Notes under the pieces: generated by a model
Told to the model about the DNA's origin: nothing
What the model saw: only the letters and a program-made list of their open reading frames with translations
The model's database searches: none
Assembly: GCA_965223465.1 (NCBI GenBank)
Contig: OZ245025.1
Span: 3,100,001 to 3,164,000, forward strand
From: JAAELZ01 sp965223465
GTDB taxonomy: Bacteria; Pseudomonadota; Gammaproteobacteria; Arenicellales; Poriferihabitantaceae
Length of the DNA stretch: 64,000 nt
Direction of reading: 5' to 3'
Position numbers and translations under genes: made by a program
Shown here: positions 62,750-64,000 of the stretch, one piece after another
Layout: each line of letters opens with the position of its first letter
How positions within the stretch are numbered: the first letter of the stretch is position 1

Positions 62750-63475
62750 TTAGTGTTGGTGTAACCAGTGATGTGCACGTTTTGTACTGACCGCATCATA
62801 AGGAGATGAGCGCACTTTGCCGTGTAGTTGCATTCTGAACTTCACAAAATCAGCCGCCTCGTCAAAATGCATAAAAGGATTTCCCTCTATTTGTTCCGCT
62901 AGACTCGCGGTTGGCTTAACCGCGTAATTGTGGCCGGGTAATATTTCCGTCTGTTTAGGTAGCTCCCGCTTGATTTTATTTAGGGTGTCAAACATGGTAT
63001 TTGGGTCACCGCCGGCCAAGTCGCAACGACCACAACCAAATACAAACATGGTATCTCCAGTAATCAATTGATTCTGCACTTGATAGCAGGCAGAACCCGG
63101 TGTGTGTCCCGGTGTATGCAACACATTAATATGGGTATCACCCACCGTCAGCGTATCACCGCCATGATGGAGGCTAGGCGCGATGCTAGTCTGCCCCCAG
63201 AACTGCGCTTCGGCGTGGGTTAAATGTAACTCGGCATCATAACGATTTAAAATATCGTCAATCGCGTTAATGTGATCATGATGGCTATGGGTTAATAAAA
63301 TATCACTTATCTCTAGCCTCAAGCTATCAGCCAGTGCAAGGATTTGCTTAGGTTCCCATGCAGGGTCCACAACAGCAGCGCGTTTAGATTGGGTATCCTC
63401 GATAAGATAGATAAAGTTTTCCATTGGCCCAAGTTCCAGAGTATGGATTCGGGTGGTGGGACGATCCTGTTTCAT
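62750..63475 (-). CDS. MBL-fold hydrolase (glyoxalase II-like)
   Basis: A 241-residue metallo-beta-lactamase-fold enzyme. The zinc motif THSHHDH (H63, H65, D67, H68) is complete, with later ligands in TPGHTPGS, GDTMF and GHNY. Overall layout, including GGDPNTMFDTLNKIKRELP, fits hydroxyacylglutathione hydrolase (GloB) or related thioester hydrolases. The glyoxalase C-terminal HAGHD domain is partly present. Substrate not certain. Convergent with ftsZ. Confidence 0.8.
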   Translation of the reverse strand: MKQDRPTTRIHTLELGPMENFIYLIEDTQSKRAAVVDPAWEPKQILALADSLRLEISDILLTHSHHDHINAIDDILNRYDAELHLTHAEAQFWGQTSIAPSLHHGGDTLTVGDTHINVLHTPGHTPGSACYQVQNQLITGDTMFVFGCGRCDLAGGDPNTMFDTLNKIKRELPKQTEILPGHNYAVKPTASLAEQIEGNPFMHFDEAADFVKFRMQLHGKVRSSPYDAVSTKRAHHWLHQH

Positions 63476-63540
63476 GCAGAATAAATATGGATTGGGTAAA
63501 GACCATTATGGCTTTTAAAGCCCGTAGTTGTCAAAATCTA

Positions 63541-63569
63541 TTGACCTTCTTTTGGCTGCCACGTATCTT
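63541..63569 (+). promoter_or_regulatory. Promoter of the small membrane protein gene
   Basis: TTGACC (63541-63546) and TATCTT (63564-63569) with a 17-base spacer give a good sigma-70 match. Transcription would start about 26 bases before the ATG at 63602. Confidence 0.55.
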
Positions 63570-63601
63570 GCCCGATATAAATTAACCACTGGAGAAACAC
63601 C

Positions 63602-63784
63602 ATGTCTACTGCTTTACGCGTTCAATTTATCATTGTTGCCTTACTCGTGTATCTCGGGATATTTCTTTCCGGCTATACCAACGTTCATTGGTTTTTGTAT
63701 GTGCCGGTTGTGGCTTTAATATTTGCGGGTATCACAGGGTTTTGTCCTGGTCTAAGAATATTAAGGGCAATTGGATTGAAGTGA
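63602..63784 (+). CDS. Small two-helix membrane protein (DUF2892-like)
   Basis: A 60-residue protein with two membrane helices (about 8-25 and 30-48) and an end GITGFCPGLRILRAIGLK. A G-(F)-C-P motif after the second helix recalls the short DUF2892/YgaP membrane domain, although the match is loose. A GGAGA site precedes the ATG. The next gene overlaps or follows closely and may be co-transcribed. Confidence 0.6.
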   Translation: MSTALRVQFIIVALLVYLGIFLSGYTNVHWFLYVPVVALIFAGITGFCPGLRILRAIGLK

Positions 63785-63798
63785 ATAATGGCTTAGCA

Positions 63799-64000
63799 AT
63801 GAAAATAGGTCGACGCACGCTTATCGTTTCGCTATTAGGGTTATTAGCTACGATCACATTTGTAGGCAGAAAGAAAGCAGAAGATCATCGCGCGTTTCGA
63901 TTTGATCAGATATTTGTCAAACTGATTGATACATTTATCCCGTCTGACAAAGACCCGGGGGCGTTAGATGTGGGTATCGATCAGCAACTGCTGAGCAAAG
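63799..64000 (+). CDS. Gluconate 2-dehydrogenase subunit 3 family protein, start only
   Basis: Cut off by the window end; 67 codons visible. The start MKIGRRTLIVSLLGLLATITF has two arginines before a hydrophobic stretch, like a twin-arginine signal, and the visible mature part FDQIFVKLIDTFIPSDKDPG then ALDVGIDQQL matches the subunit 3 family (short ferredoxin-less subunits of membrane FAD dehydrogenases). A GTG at 63781 overlapping the upstream stop is a possible alternative start. A flavoprotein subunit is expected just beyond the window. Confidence 0.65.
   Translation, partial: MKIGRRTLIVSLLGLLATITFVGRKKAEDHRAFRFDQIFVKLIDTFIPSDKDPGALDVGIDQQLLSK

Noticed and set aside
1..64000. CRISPR arrays, prophage genes, insertion sequences and tRNA genes
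   Set aside because: Read for direct repeats with spacers, transposases, integrases and cloverleaf motifs and found none.

Overview
The window is a stretch of chromosome from a gammaproteobacterium. The evidence is the yraLMNOP-type block (rsmI, lpoA, yraN, a SIS protein, a BON lipoprotein), the fabA-fabB pair, heterotetrameric glyQ/glyS, hemX-hemY, a dcw cluster in the gammaproteobacterial order, and a Pseudomonas-like cox cluster with minus-strand DUF2909 between coxC and SURF1. MurE carries the DNPR motif for meso-diaminopimelate, so the peptidoglycan is Gram-negative type. I cannot name the genus. I saw no phage, insertion sequence, CRISPR array or tRNA gene; this is mostly housekeeping DNA.

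Layout. 1-7.7 kb: aa3-type cytochrome c oxidase structural and assembly genes, with an FNR-type site in front of coxB and a 38-residue membrane peptide between coxA and ctaG. 7.7-12.4 kb (minus): tight operon glyQ-glyS-mazG-like-gmhB-plsC. 12.6-18.8 kb: PBP1A, mlaA, then apaH, a pseudouridine synthase and a frameshifted Bcr/CflA transporter. 18.9-22.7 kb: serC-serA, a small cytochrome c, a Yip1 protein and a small membrane protein. 22.8-28.7 kb: an NTF2-like membrane protein, argD, an outer-membrane protein, fabB and fabA. 28.8-35.8 kb: a 2OG-Fe(II) oxygenase, hemX-hemY, a ferredoxin-type reductase, and a universal stress protein paired with an AGCS symporter. 35.9-39.1 kb: mutM, a LysE exporter, DUF192, a glutaredoxin-like protein, NlpC/P60, and a DUF1801 gene that seems to have lost its start codon. 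39.1-45.2 kb: rfaE2, BON lipoprotein, SIS isomerase, yraN, lpoA, rsmI, hisC. 45.2-46.0 kb: a repeat-like segment, the RNase P RNA gene with a good promoter, and the mraZ promoter. 46.0-62.7 kb: the dcw cluster mraZ to ftsZ, without ddl and without lpxC after ftsZ. 62.7-64 kb: a metallo-beta-lactamase-fold hydrolase, a small membrane protein and the start of a gluconate 2-dehydrogenase subunit 3-like gene.

How they work together. Envelope building dominates. The dcw genes make lipid II and the divisome, PBP1A polymerises peptidoglycan and LpoA activates it, MlaA keeps the outer membrane asymmetric, FabA/FabB and PlsC feed phospholipid, and the SIS isomerase, GmhB and RfaE2 belong to ADP-heptose synthesis for LPS. 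The oxidase locus supplies aerobic respiration with its heme and copper assembly factors. The most useful second-look points are the FNR-type box at an aerobic oxidase, the hidden cox peptide, the frameshifted transporter, the serA active-site change, the lost DUF1801 start, palindromes at rnpB and between ftsA and ftsZ, and the missing ddl. I found no convincing new multi-gene system.
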